Positions 1 through 8,052 of a DNA stretch of 64,000 bases are shown here, piece by piece. The first letter of the stretch is position 1. The number at the start of each line of letters is the position of its first letter. The stretch is from positions 1 to 64,000 of the forward strand of contig MDLA01000194.1 of the NCBI GenBank assembly GCA_001730015.1. The letters run 5' to 3'. This stretch comes from Chromatiales bacterium (ex Bugula neritina AB1). GTDB lineage: Bacteria > Pseudomonadota > Gammaproteobacteria > Granulosicoccales > Granulosicoccaceae. The notes under the pieces were generated by a model. It was not told the origin of the DNA. It searched no databases and saw only the letters and a program-made list of their open reading frames with translations. A program made the translations under genes and the position numbers.

Positions 1-4
1 GTAT

Positions 5-74
5 AATCGGGTAAGGACTGGTATCTAGCCAGCCCTCCCCACAACACCCTGCGTGCGGGTCCGCACAGGGCGTT
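5..74 (-). ncRNA. Group II intron domains V and VI (3' end)
   Basis: Read on the minus strand, positions 74-43 form a domain-V-like hairpin (CCCTGTGCG pairing with CGCACGCAGGG, with a two-base bulge). It is followed by a domain-VI-like stem, GGGAGGGCTGG pairing with CCAGTCCTTACCC, with an unpaired A near the 3' side where the branch-point adenosine is expected. The intron 3' end would fall around position 5. This sits directly after the stop codon of the maturase remnant, which is where these domains belong. Exact boundaries are inferred by eye. Confidence 0.6.
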
Positions 75-1048
75 TCACTGAGAATGGTGAAGCTTGATCC
101 ATCCATCACGCAGACTCGCCAGACCTTCGGCCTTTAGAAACGCCAAGGATAGCGCCTGTTGGATGCCCGGAGTTTTTGAGCTACGCCATGGTCCCTTACT
201 GCTAATACCGCATACCACTGCAGTACGGACATGCACGCCAAGCTTCATTATACCCTGGTGTTGCATAAAATTCCGGCCCAGAACCGCTGCGCTGCTTCTA
301 TAGCAGCATCTAAGGCACTGTACTCGTTTTCCCTGAATCTCACTTAGAATAACTAAGCTCAACCCAGAAAAAACTCCGTGCTGCGCCTTATATACAGCTC
401 TATAAGCTTCTGAACTCGAAATTTCATACAACACCAGGGTAACCTTCTTACTTTGGTGCGTGGCTTTCGCCACTGGCGCCAGTAAGCCATTCTCACTCGT
501 CGTCGAATCCAGTGATCCAGATCCAGACAATGCTGATAGCCGTTCGCGATTCAAAAGTAATTTATCCAGCCTCGTAGATATTGACTGAGTTTAAATAGCT
601 GATAGTGAATCGACACTCCCCAGGTGCGGTTGGTCATTCGCTACACCCTATCTTTGAATCGCTCCAGCGTTTTCTCGCTCCAATTTATATAACCGCATCG
701 GAAACTAAACCCGAGAAATTCACACTCTGACGATTTCACAACTCGACTTTTACTTTCGTTGATCTTTAGCTTCAGTTCCTTCAGTCGATCGCGATTTACC
801 CGAGCAAAGAACTTTGAAAGATCAACGTCCACCGCAAAGCGGTTACCCGCTTTTATCAGTCGGTGGACTTGCTGTACTGCTTGTTGCCCGCTTCGCCTGG
901 GACGAAACCCAAAACTGCTTTCCGAAAATTCCAGATCAGATACGGGCGTTAACATCTGGCTGATCGCTTGCTGGATTACCCAATCCGTCAACGTCGGAAT
1001 GCCTGGCCGACGGGTTCCCCCGTCTGGCTTTTATATCTCGACCGCTGT
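75..1048 (-). pseudogene. Group II intron reverse transcriptase/maturase, degenerate
   Basis: Remnant of an LtrA-type intron-encoded protein, which would promote splicing and retrohoming of its intron. Reading the minus strand from 1048 gives the RT block KPDGGTRRPGIPTLTDWVIQ and then FGFRPRRSGQQAVQQ. Further on comes the maturase/X region (WGVSIHYQLFKLSQYLRGW, DLDHWIRRRVRMAYWRQWR) and the C-terminal GISSKGPWR segment ending at 75. Lesions: a TAA at 1031-1033; a jump from FFARVNRDRLKEL to KLKINESKSRVV that deletes the catalytic YxDD core; a TAG near 641; another stop near 553; and an inserted 187-bp element at 251-441. The protein cannot be functional. Its upstream end lies a few bases from the stop codon of the DmdA-like gene, so the 5' part of the intron is missing. 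Confidence 0.88.
251..441 (+). mobile_element. Non-autonomous inverted-repeat element (MITE family 1, copy A)
   Basis: About 187 bp bounded by terminal inverted repeats, ACCCTGGTGTTGCATAAAAT on the left and its near-perfect complement on the right, with TA at both outer edges (251-252 and 440-441) as a likely target duplication. It has no coding capacity of its own. It interrupts the group II maturase pseudogene between the WRKPRTKV and KLGVHVRTAV segments. A second copy, in opposite orientation and about 80% alike by eye, lies at 33644-33833. TA target use would fit mobilisation by an IS630/Tc1-type transposase, but that is inference. Confidence 0.8.
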
Positions 1049-1050
1049 TG

Positions 1051-2208
1051 TCAGACAGTCACCTTGGTGGTAATTTTCTTTTTCGGATCATAAAACGGCT
1101 TCTCCACAACCGTGGCAGCGGCTAGTCGGTCCGGAAACTGTACTTCCAGCGCTGTGCCATTCTCCGTGCACTCTATAGCCACCATTGCCAGTGCAATATT
1201 GCGTTCAAGGCGCGGGCTATAAATAGCAGAGGTGACTTTGCCTATGCTGTCTCCTTCACTCAGCACCGGCCAGAAAATGGTGTTCGGCCCGGTCAGTGGC
1301 TGCCCTGAAATTTCAAGCCCGACAAGCTTTCTCGACACACCGGTCTCACGTATTTCGGCAAGCGCACTGCGGCCGATAAAATTACTCTCGATCTCCAGAT
1401 TAACCAGTCGATCCAAACCGAGTTCATACGGGTTGGTGTTGATATCCATATCCGCGTGATAAGACAGCATGCCGCCCTCAATGCGTCTTATTGATGACGT
1501 ATGACCCGGCGCCAGGCCATGCGGCGCACCCGCCGCCATAATCTTTTCCCACAGCTCATCACCTCGCGATCCATCACGCAAATACAGCTCGTAGCCCAGT
1601 TCACTTGACCAGCCTGTGCGAGACACAATCAGGGGAATGCCGTCGAGCTCTGTTTCCTGCAGCCAGTAATAACGCAGATCGGCAATACTTTCGCCGAACA
1701 GCGCTTTCATGATTTCACCGGATTTCGGCCCCTGCAGTTGCAGCGGTGATACATCCGGCTCGCTAATGCAAACATCCATACCACAGTGGACCGCCACCCC
1801 CTGCGCCCAGAGAAGAATATCGCTATCAGCCAGCGACAACCAGAAGTGGTTTTCTGCCAGACGGAGTAAAACGGGATCGTTCAGTATGCCGCCACTCGCA
1901 TTGGTAATGAGCACGTATTTGCACTGACCGATCGCACAGTTTTCTAGATTCCGCGGCGTCAGCAACTGGGTAAAGCGGGCGGCATCGGGGCCGGTAATCT
2001 CCACCTGTCTCTCAACCGCTACATCACACAAAATAGCCTTGCCCACCAGATTCCAGAAATTCTGTTCGGGGTTTCCGAAATCCCGTGGGATATACATGTG
2101 GTTATAGACTGAAAAGTCTTTCGCGCCCCAGCGCACCGTTGCATCGAAATAGGGCGATTTGCGAATCTGGGTACCGAAACCGAATTCGCTGCCGGTATTA
2201 TTGTTCAT
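1051..2208 (-). CDS. DmdA-like GcvT-family aminomethyl/methyltransferase
   Basis: 385 residues, the length of DMSP demethylase DmdA and glycine-cleavage T-protein relatives, which transfer a methyl or aminomethyl group to tetrahydrofolate in the cytosol. Segments recalling DmdA are YNHMYIPRDF near the N-terminus, ERQVEITGPDA, TPRNL, GQCKYV, NDPVLLRLAENHFW, ADSDILLW, EPDVSPLQLQGPK and SRTGWSSELGYELY. I took ATG 2208 (MNNNTGSEF) rather than a longer upstream reading, because the extra residues overlap the ankyrin gene and match nothing in the family. The gene is last in the minus-strand purine cluster. Its stop at 1051-1053 almost touches the group II intron remnant. The substrate (DMSP, or another methylated compound such as dimethylglycine) is not settled by the sequence. 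Confidence 0.75.
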   Translation of the reverse strand: MNNNTGSEFGFGTQIRKSPYFDATVRWGAKDFSVYNHMYIPRDFGNPEQNFWNLVGKAILCDVAVERQVEITGPDAARFTQLLTPRNLENCAIGQCKYVLITNASGGILNDPVLLRLAENHFWLSLADSDILLWAQGVAVHCGMDVCISEPDVSPLQLQGPKSGEIMKALFGESIADLRYYWLQETELDGIPLIVSRTGWSSELGYELYLRDGSRGDELWEKIMAAGAPHGLAPGHTSSIRRIEGGMLSYHADMDINTNPYELGLDRLVNLEIESNFIGRSALAEIRETGVSRKLVGLEISGQPLTGPNTIFWPVLSEGDSIGKVTSAIYSPRLERNIALAMVAIECTENGTALEVQFPDRLAAATVVEKPFYDPKKKITTKVTV

Positions 2209-2239
2209 TCGTTTGTCTGGTCTGTGCAAAGATACCCTG

Positions 2240-2953
2240 TCACTTGAGCAATTCAACCATTTCGCTATCGTGACGTGATTTGGCGTGTTCCAGCGGCGTA
2301 ATGCCCTGTGAATCACCAATAGTACGGTCGGCACCGGCTTCCAGCAGCAGTCTTACCGTTTCAGTGTGCGCGGGCCCGCCGTCCCCAAGAACAACCGCTT
2401 CTATAAGGGCCGTCCATTTCAGGTTATTGACATGATCAAGCGGGGCTTTTGCTTCTATGAGTCGCTTGACGATTTTATCATGACCCAGATGCGCGGCCGC
2501 AATCAGCGCCGTACCATCATAAGGGCTGGTAATGTTAGCAGCGCTGGCATCCAGTGTAAGAACCAGATCAAGCATTGGCAGATCGTTTGCCACGGCGGCG
2601 ATAGTTACCGCGTCATAGGCCTGATAGTCCATCGCGTTCATATAGGCACCGGCCTCCATTAACAGGCGGACAATAGCTTCATGCGATTGATGCGCAGCAA
2701 CGATAACCGGGGTTCTACCGGAGCTGTCACGCGCTTCAATATCAGCTTTTGCGGCAATCAGCTTTGCGGCGGCAGCCGTGTCTCCCCTGAAAGCGGCAAG
2801 GTGAAGTCCATCGTAAGCGGCGGCTTCCCGCGCCGACGGAGCGGTTTGCGCCTGCACCGGCTGCAAACCTGATGCAAGCACCAGTAAATCAACCGCAGGT
2901 AAAGCAACCGCAAGTAAAAGAACTTTCAAAAAACTATTTGAATTTCTAATCAT
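2240..2953 (-). CDS. Exported ankyrin-repeat protein
   Basis: 237 residues. An N-terminal signal peptide (about residues 1-36, hydrophobic core VLLLAVALPAVDLLVLA, probable cleavage after VQA) is followed by about six ankyrin repeats of some 33 residues, recognisable by DGLHLAAFRGD, GRTPVIVAAHQSH, GTALIAAAHLGHDKIVKRLI and LLLEAGADRTIGDSQGITPLEHA. It is probably a periplasmic protein-binding scaffold with no enzymatic motif. It lies 30 bp downstream of the puuD-like gene on the same strand. Periplasmic ankyrin proteins next to redox enzymes are sometimes protective partners (AnkB beside catalase in Pseudomonas), so a link to the peroxide- or quinol-handling urate oxidase next door is a plausible inference only. 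Confidence 0.8.
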   Translation of the reverse strand: MIRNSNSFLKVLLLAVALPAVDLLVLASGLQPVQAQTAPSAREAAAYDGLHLAAFRGDTAAAAKLIAAKADIEARDSSGRTPVIVAAHQSHEAIVRLLMEAGAYMNAMDYQAYDAVTIAAVANDLPMLDLVLTLDASAANITSPYDGTALIAAAHLGHDKIVKRLIEAKAPLDHVNNLKWTALIEAVVLGDGGPAHTETVRLLLEAGADRTIGDSQGITPLEHAKSRHDSEMVELLK

Positions 2954-2983
2954 AGCGGTATCCGTTGTGGTTTAAGTGCACGG

Positions 2984-4177
2984 CTATTTCAACTGCACGA
3001 ACCAGGCGTCAATTGACGCTCTTTCCTCGTCGGTCATGGCAGTTAAATTACCGATCGGCATCGCTTTGGTTACCACAGTCTGCTGATGGATAATTGTGGC
3101 TTGACGAGTGATGTCTTCAGGGGTTTCAAAGACAATACCTTTCGGCGCCGCCTGAAAGCCCGGCTGAGTCGGCGTGTTTGCATGGCAGCTGCTGCACCGT
3201 TCAGTCACTATCTTGTGAATGGAATCTATATCAACCGCCCCGGACAACTTCACAGAGAGCCGGTCGGACTGCTGCGGTGCAACTACGGCAACCAGCCCCG
3301 CCAGCAGAATAAACGCCGCAATTATCGGCGTAAGGGATGCCTTGCCTTTATGGCGCGCGACAAAATAAATTCGAATCAGCGCACCGATCAGCGTAATAAC
3401 AATAAGAATCAGCCAATTGTATTTATGGCCGTATGTCATCGCGTAATGATTGCTGATCATCACAAATAAAACCGGCAGGGTAAAATAGGTATTGTGAACC
3501 GAGCGCTGCTTGCCGCGTATGCCGTGAATCGGGTCGGGCTCCCGACCTTCCTCCTTCGCACGCACAAGGTCTTTTTGCCCGGGAATAATAACGAAAAACA
3601 CATTGCCTACCATAATCGTACCGAGCATAGCGCCAAAGTGCATATAAGCCCCTCTGCCACTAAATAACTGGCATAGACCGAATGCGATCAGCGTCAGCGT
3701 GACAAACAAAATCGCCGCCATCGTTGTTTCATTTTTACTGATATCACTTTCACACAATTTGTCGTAGGCAAACCAGCCGACAACAATCACAGCAATACCA
3801 ATGGCAATAGCAGCCGTCTTCGACAGCTCGGCCACACCCGGATCGATCAAATAGATCTCCGCGCCATACCAGTACATGAGCGCGAGCATGAACATACCGG
3901 TTATCCAGGTGGTATAGGCCTCCCATTTAAACCAGTGCAGATGCTCTGGCATGGTTGCCGGCGCAAGGCGGTATTTTTGCGCATGGTACATGCCTCCGCC
4001 GTGTACCGACCACACCTCTCCTGAAACACCTTTTTCACTATCTGCTGCAGACTTCGGTGTCTCCAGAGAATTATCCAGCCAGATAAAATAGAAAGAAGCA
4101 CCGATCCAGGCAATACCGGTGATCATGTGCACCCAGCGACCCAGCAGATTCACCCAGTCCAACAAGTATGCTGTCAT
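2984..4177 (-). CDS. puuD: Membrane urate hydroxylase with C-terminal cytochrome c domain (PuuD type)
   Basis: 397 residues. Residues 1-300 hold about eight hydrophobic segments with the conserved DUF989 features GRWVHMITGIAWIGASFYFIWLD near the N-terminus and EAYTTWITGMFML. Residues about 310-397 form a class I cytochrome c domain with the heme motif CSSCH (about residue 329) and a candidate Met ligand in TKAMPIGNLTAMT. PuuD oxidises urate to 5-hydroxyisourate, passing electrons to a respiratory cytochrome instead of making H2O2 as soluble uricase does. It starts 2 bp after the uraH stop, so the product is handed straight to the next enzyme of the pathway. The length matches PuuD. Confidence 0.93.
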   Translation of the reverse strand: MTAYLLDWVNLLGRWVHMITGIAWIGASFYFIWLDNSLETPKSAADSEKGVSGEVWSVHGGGMYHAQKYRLAPATMPEHLHWFKWEAYTTWITGMFMLALMYWYGAEIYLIDPGVAELSKTAAIAIGIAVIVVGWFAYDKLCESDISKNETTMAAILFVTLTLIAFGLCQLFSGRGAYMHFGAMLGTIMVGNVFFVIIPGQKDLVRAKEEGREPDPIHGIRGKQRSVHNTYFTLPVLFVMISNHYAMTYGHKYNWLILIVITLIGALIRIYFVARHKGKASLTPIIAAFILLAGLVAVVAPQQSDRLSVKLSGAVDIDSIHKIVTERCSSCHANTPTQPGFQAAPKGIVFETPEDITRQATIIHQQTVVTKAMPIGNLTAMTDEERASIDAWFVQLK

Positions 4178-4179
4178 CG

Positions 4180-4530
4180 TTAGCTTCCGCGGTAAGTACT
4201 GTAGCTATAGGGTGATACCAGCAGCGGCACATGGTAATGTGACTGAGGATCGCTAATACCGAATCGCAGTACAACGCAATCGAGAAACGCAATGCTGTCG
4301 TCCCCGCCGCTACTGCCGAAATAGGTACCTGCCTCGAATTCCAGCTCGTAACGGCCGGCCTGCATCTCCTCACCGGATAGCAGCGGTGCATCACAGCGGC
4401 CATCGCTGTTGGTTCGGGTTTCCAGCAGCAGCTGACGGTTGTCTCCGGTTATTCTGCTCAGCCGGACGGTCATGTCTTCTGCCGGCACACCATTGGCAGT
4501 ATCAAGCACGTGAGTCGTTAGTTTAGTCAT
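4180..4530 (-). CDS. uraH: 5-hydroxyisourate hydrolase
   Basis: 116 residues, the usual length of transthyretin-related HIUases, which open 5-hydroxyisourate to OHCU. It shows the N-terminal LTTHVLDTANGVPA with the active-site His, an Arg-containing NSDGRCDAPLL segment, HYHVPLL with the second His, and the diagnostic C-terminal YRGS tetrapeptide. The start at ATG 4530 gives the canonical MTKLTTHVLD beginning. It is nearly contiguous with puuD and follows allE in the same minus-strand operon. No signal peptide, so cytosolic. Confidence 0.96.
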   Translation of the reverse strand: MTKLTTHVLDTANGVPAEDMTVRLSRITGDNRQLLLETRTNSDGRCDAPLLSGEEMQAGRYELEFEAGTYFGSSGGDDSIAFLDCVVLRFGISDPQSHYHVPLLVSPYSYSTYRGS

Positions 4531-4570
4531 TGAATAATCCCGCGATTAGTAGCTGTATTCAGTGAATGTT

Positions 4571-5395
4571 TTACTTCGGAAAAGTCATATGCCGATTGAC
4601 ATCTTTGTACAGCAGATACCGGAACGTACCATCTCCGCCGGCGTAGCACGCCTGCGGGCAGTAAGCCCGAAGCCACATATAGTCACCGGCCTCAACTTCG
4701 ACCCAGTCCTGGTTGAGGTTATAGATGCCCTTTCCTTCCAGCACATAGAGTCCATGTTCCATCACATGAGTTTCAAGAAACGGAATTACGCAGCCGGGTT
4801 CAAAGCTTACGATCGTAATGTGCATATCGTGTCTAAGGTCTGTTTTGTCAACAAACCGCTTTGTCGACCAGCCATTATTGCTGCCCGGCATAACATAGGC
4901 GTCAATGTCTCTTTCATTGACAACAATCACATCCGGTTCTTCCATCCCTTTAACGTATTGATAAGGCTTTCGCAACCAGTGAAAGCCCGCCTGTTCAGTG
5001 CCGGCATTAAACAGGGTCCAGCTGGCTGCAGGCGGCAGATAAACATAACTGCCACATTCCAGCGCATGAGAAGTTCCGTCTACCGTCAGGGTTAGATTGC
5101 CCGCTGTAACAAACAACGTGGACTGAACGCCCTCTTCTGTTTCCGGCATATTGCTGCCGCCACCAGCCTCAACCTCGACCAGATAATGCGAAAACGTACT
5201 GCAAAAACCTGCTATCGGAGAAGCCAGAACCCACAGTAAGGTATCTTCCCAGAACGGCAGGCGACTATTGACAATATCGGTCATCGAGCCTCGGGGAATA
5301 ACAGTATAAGCCTCGGTCACTATAGCCCGGCTATCCAGCAATGTACTTTGCGGCGGAACATCTCCCGCTCTTGCGGGTAATCTTTTCGGGTTCAT
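4571..5395 (-). CDS. allE: (S)-ureidoglycine aminohydrolase
   Basis: 274 residues, a bicupin of the AllE/YlbA/UGlyAH family that releases ammonia from (S)-ureidoglycine to give (S)-ureidoglycolate. Family segments seen are LLDSRAIVTEAYTVIPRGSM, VEVEAGGGS and, in the second cupin, the metal-binding pattern ETHVMEHGLYVLEGKGIYN followed by VEAGDYMWLRAYCPQACYAGG. The stop lies 40 bp before uraH, and the gene begins 7 bp after allA ends. AllE acts after allantoate amidohydrolase (AllC), which is not encoded in this window. Confidence 0.95.
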   Translation of the reverse strand: MNPKRLPARAGDVPPQSTLLDSRAIVTEAYTVIPRGSMTDIVNSRLPFWEDTLLWVLASPIAGFCSTFSHYLVEVEAGGGSNMPETEEGVQSTLFVTAGNLTLTVDGTSHALECGSYVYLPPAASWTLFNAGTEQAGFHWLRKPYQYVKGMEEPDVIVVNERDIDAYVMPGSNNGWSTKRFVDKTDLRHDMHITIVSFEPGCVIPFLETHVMEHGLYVLEGKGIYNLNQDWVEVEAGDYMWLRAYCPQACYAGGDGTFRYLLYKDVNRHMTFPK

Positions 5396-5402
5396 TTTAT
5401 TA

Positions 5403-5948
5403 TTACTTACCGGATTCGTCAGTTGGCGGAAGCCGCGGTTTTAGAGAACTGAAATCAACCGTATAGGGTTTGCTGAATACAAATTCTTCAAGGTTATTGC
5501 CATCGCCAATATAATCAACCACCACAAACAGGCTCTGCTTAACAATCGGTGTGAGTACCCCGTGCCAGGTGTTACGACGGTAGTTGACTCCCTGATAACC
5601 GCTTGTGATAAACACTTTTGGCCGCATGGCTTCGTTGTTGTTATCGTCAGCAACGATAACCAGATAGGGGTCGTTGCTCGTCGGCAGGAATGCCTGGGAG
5701 CCCAGTGGATGCCGCTCCACGTAGGTTAAATTCAGCGGGTTCGTATAGGCTGTGGCATCAAATAAACTGATACCAGCGCCACCACTGTCACAGATATCCA
5801 GTGCGGCGAGATCACTATAGCGAAAGCAATTTCCGCTATTGATAACAACCGGCTCTTTACCGGATAACTCGATAACGTCACCGTAAGCCGAGAACCCTTC
5901 CTTGCTAAGCAACTCGGGAACGAGTTTTTCAGGCGACTGATCTGACAT
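5403..5948 (-). CDS. allA: Ureidoglycolate lyase
   Basis: 181 residues, matching AllA (about 160-170), which splits (S)-ureidoglycolate into glyoxylate and urea. Cupin-type segments seen are LLSKEGFSAYGDVIEL at the N-terminus, FDATAYTNPLNLTYVERHPLGSQAF (catalytic-core His and surrounding residues), and YRRNTWHGVLTPI with the second His, then FVVVDYIGDGNNLEEF. It opens the allA-allE-uraH-puuD run and is separated from the upstream permease by 218 bp that contain a strong hairpin. It would complete the route from allantoate to glyoxylate together with AllE. Confidence 0.94.
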   Translation of the reverse strand: MSDQSPEKLVPELLSKEGFSAYGDVIELSGKEPVVINSGNCFRYSDLAALDICDSGGAGISLFDATAYTNPLNLTYVERHPLGSQAFLPTSNDPYLVIVADDNNNEAMRPKVFITSGYQGVNYRRNTWHGVLTPIVKQSLFVVVDYIGDGNNLEEFVFSKPYTVDFSSLKPRLPPTDESGK

Positions 5949-6080
5949 AACGAGTCAATTCTCACGAAAGGGATGCTGCAAAAACCTGATTGCAGCGTCA
6001 CTATATAAAACAGGCAGGTGCCGTTCTGCAAAGGAGCGCAGATGCAACACGCTCTTTGTGTCTGTTCAGGAATGATTCCA

Positions 6081-6115
6081 TCGACGGCCACAAGCTCCCG
6101 GGCTGTGGCCGTCGA
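6081..6115. promoter_or_regulatory. Strong 12-bp perfect hairpin between permease and allA
   Basis: TCGACGGCCACA at 6081-6092 is perfectly complementary to TGTGGCCGTCGA at 6104-6115, with an 11-base GC-rich loop. It lies in the 218-bp gap downstream of the NCS2 permease gene and upstream of allA. No T-run follows on the minus strand, so it is not a classical intrinsic terminator. It could act as an mRNA-stabilising or processing stem, or as a regulator site. Confidence 0.55.
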
Positions 6116-6166
6116 ATTCCTATACAACCAGAATATCCCGGCGCAAACGACGGCCAGGGGTTTCAG

Positions 6167-7927
6167 CTAGCGGTCGCGACGGGGGAGATCACGTGGCCTT
6201 CTGGCGTCACGTGGTCTTTCACCGTATAGCGGCCGGTCTTCGTAGCGCGGTCGATCTTCATAGCGCGGACGATCTTCATAGCGAGGTCTGTCATCGTAGC
6301 GAGGTTCATCATCATAACGCGGGTTGTCGTCATAACGAGGTTCATCGTCATACCGTGGTTCATCATCGTAGCGTGGTCTTTCGTACGCAGATTCACGCTC
6401 GTAATCGTCAGTATCATCACGGCTACCATAGACATCATCCCTTACCGGCCGACGATCATAGCCATCATAAGGCTCGTCACCGTAGAGGTCGTCGCTGGTA
6501 CGCGCAGCCCTAGAGTAATCGTCACCACCACCGGATGTAGTACCGCTGATATCTGCCAGTTCATCATCGTCTTCAGGAATGATGGCGTTCAGCAGAATTG
6601 CAATAAATGCAGCAGGCAATAAACCGGAGGTCATTAGAACTTTGACTGTATCCGGCAGATGCTGTAACGCACCTGGCTCCAGCTGCAGACCCAGGCCGAT
6701 GGACAACGCCACCGCAAATATCATCATGTTGCGTCGGGTCCAGTGCACAGCTGAAAGCATATTGACACCAGCTGAGGCAACCATGCCGAACATCACGATC
6801 ACGCCACCACCCAATACCGCTATCGGCATGGTAGATATGGCTGCGCCGAACTTGGGCACCAGTCCTGCCGCGATCAGGAACAAGGCACCGAGTGTCACCA
6901 CGTGGCGACTCATCACACCTGTCATGGAAATCAATCCGACATTCTGACTGAACGAGGTATTGGGCAGCGCGCCGAAGACACCCGACAAAGCAGTACCAAG
7001 CCCATCAGCCATTGTGCCGCCAGCCACTTCTTTGTCCGTTGCCTCGCGCCCGGCACCGCCTTTGGTAATACCCGAAATATCGCCAACCGTTTCGATCGCT
7101 GAAACAATCCCCATCAGACACATGGCAATAATTGCCGCGGCGTTGATCTCAAAACCGAAATGCAAGGGGTTCGGCGCAGAAAACCAGACTGCTTTTTCTA
7201 CATTACTGTAATTAATAAGCTCAGCTATACCGGCGGCATCCAGCGCATAGGCAACGCCGTAACCTGCCAATAGACCGAGCAACACAGCCGATACCGACAA
7301 CATACCTCTGGTGAAGAATTTGAGCAGCAGAGTGACCACAATAACAACGGAAGCCAGCCCCCACTGCAATGCGGCACCGTAGCCGGGCTTGCCGATCATC
7401 GGCACACCACCGGCGGCGTACTGTATGCCCACCTTGACCAGTGCCAGACCGATCATCAATACAACCAGACCGGTAACCAGCGGCGGCAGCCAATGACGGA
7501 TGCGCCCGACTATGGTACCGAGAAAAAAGTGGAAAATACCCCCGATAACAATACCTCCCATAAGCGCGTCCATGCCGAAGGTAATGGCGATGGGGATCAT
7601 TACGGGAATAAACGCAAAGCTGGTGCCCTGCACCACCGGCAGGCGCGCACCAATGGGGCCGAGGGAGATAGTCTGGATCAGCGTGGCAATACCGGCAAAT
7701 ACCATAGACATCTGGATCATGTAGATCATGTCGCTGATGTCACCGGAGCCAAAACCGAACCCGGCGGCGCCCGCAACGATAATAGCAGGCGTGACATTAC
7801 TGACGAACATCGCCAATACGTGCTGAATCCCTAACGGCACCCCTTTAAAGATACCCGGAAAGTAATTGGGATCACGCATTTCTTCGCGTGTCATCCCGGC
7901 GATGGTTCTAGCCATTTTATTCTCCAT
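6167..7927 (-). CDS. NCS2-family purine (urate/xanthine) permease with repetitive disordered tail
   Basis: 586 residues. Residues about 1-455 form a 12-14 TM nucleobase-ascorbate transporter: GVPLGIQHVLAMFVSNVTPA at the start, and the NAT signature region containing SFSQNVGLISMTG (pattern QNxGxxxxT) in the middle. From about residue 455 there is a soluble tail of some 130 residues that is highly charged and Tyr-rich. It ends in about ten copies of a six-residue unit, PRYDDE drifting to PRYEDR, and then a basic PRDARRPRDLPRRDR-like end. NCS2 porters are normally 430-480 residues, so the tail is an addition. In a urate cluster it most likely imports urate or xanthine by proton symport, with the tail in the cytosol. 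Confidence 0.9.
   Translation of the reverse strand: MENKMARTIAGMTREEMRDPNYFPGIFKGVPLGIQHVLAMFVSNVTPAIIVAGAAGFGFGSGDISDMIYMIQMSMVFAGIATLIQTISLGPIGARLPVVQGTSFAFIPVMIPIAITFGMDALMGGIVIGGIFHFFLGTIVGRIRHWLPPLVTGLVVLMIGLALVKVGIQYAAGGVPMIGKPGYGAALQWGLASVVIVVTLLLKFFTRGMLSVSAVLLGLLAGYGVAYALDAAGIAELINYSNVEKAVWFSAPNPLHFGFEINAAAIIAMCLMGIVSAIETVGDISGITKGGAGREATDKEVAGGTMADGLGTALSGVFGALPNTSFSQNVGLISMTGVMSRHVVTLGALFLIAAGLVPKFGAAISTMPIAVLGGGVIVMFGMVASAGVNMLSAVHWTRRNMMIFAVALSIGLGLQLEPGALQHLPDTVKVLMTSGLLPAAFIAILLNAIIPEDDDELADISGTTSGGGDDYSRAARTSDDLYGDEPYDGYDRRPVRDDVYGSRDDTDDYERESAYERPRYDDEPRYDDEPRYDDNPRYDDEPRYDDRPRYEDRPRYEDRPRYEDRPLYGERPRDARRPRDLPRRDR
6185..6385 (-). repeat. 18-bp coding tandem repeats (PRYDDx/PRYEDx)
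   Basis: About ten degenerate 18-bp units inside the 3' end of the permease gene, each encoding a Pro-Arg-Tyr-acidic-acidic-x hexapeptide. Upstream units read PRYDDE/N, downstream units PRYEDR, which suggests at least two rounds of duplication. The reading frame is kept throughout, so the repeat is maintained as protein. Copy number is likely to vary between strains. Confidence 0.8.
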
Positions 7928-8052
7928 TATTACCGCTTACACCTGATCGCACAGCGACCGGGTACGGTGGTGGTTTAAATTTCCTGAGCACTACTCACTG
8001 ACCACAAAATAAAGTACAGCAACGCGTTTTCAGGTGTAGAACAACTAATTAG

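Noticed and set aside
75..554. Open frame of 159 codons on the minus strand as a stand-alone protein
   Set aside because: Its C-terminal third is the tail of the group II maturase, the middle is the inverted-repeat element, and the N-terminal part is an out-of-frame reading of maturase sequence.
6185..6385. 18-bp repeats as a non-coding minisatellite or CRISPR
   Set aside because: The frame is open throughout and continues the permease protein; there are no unique spacers.
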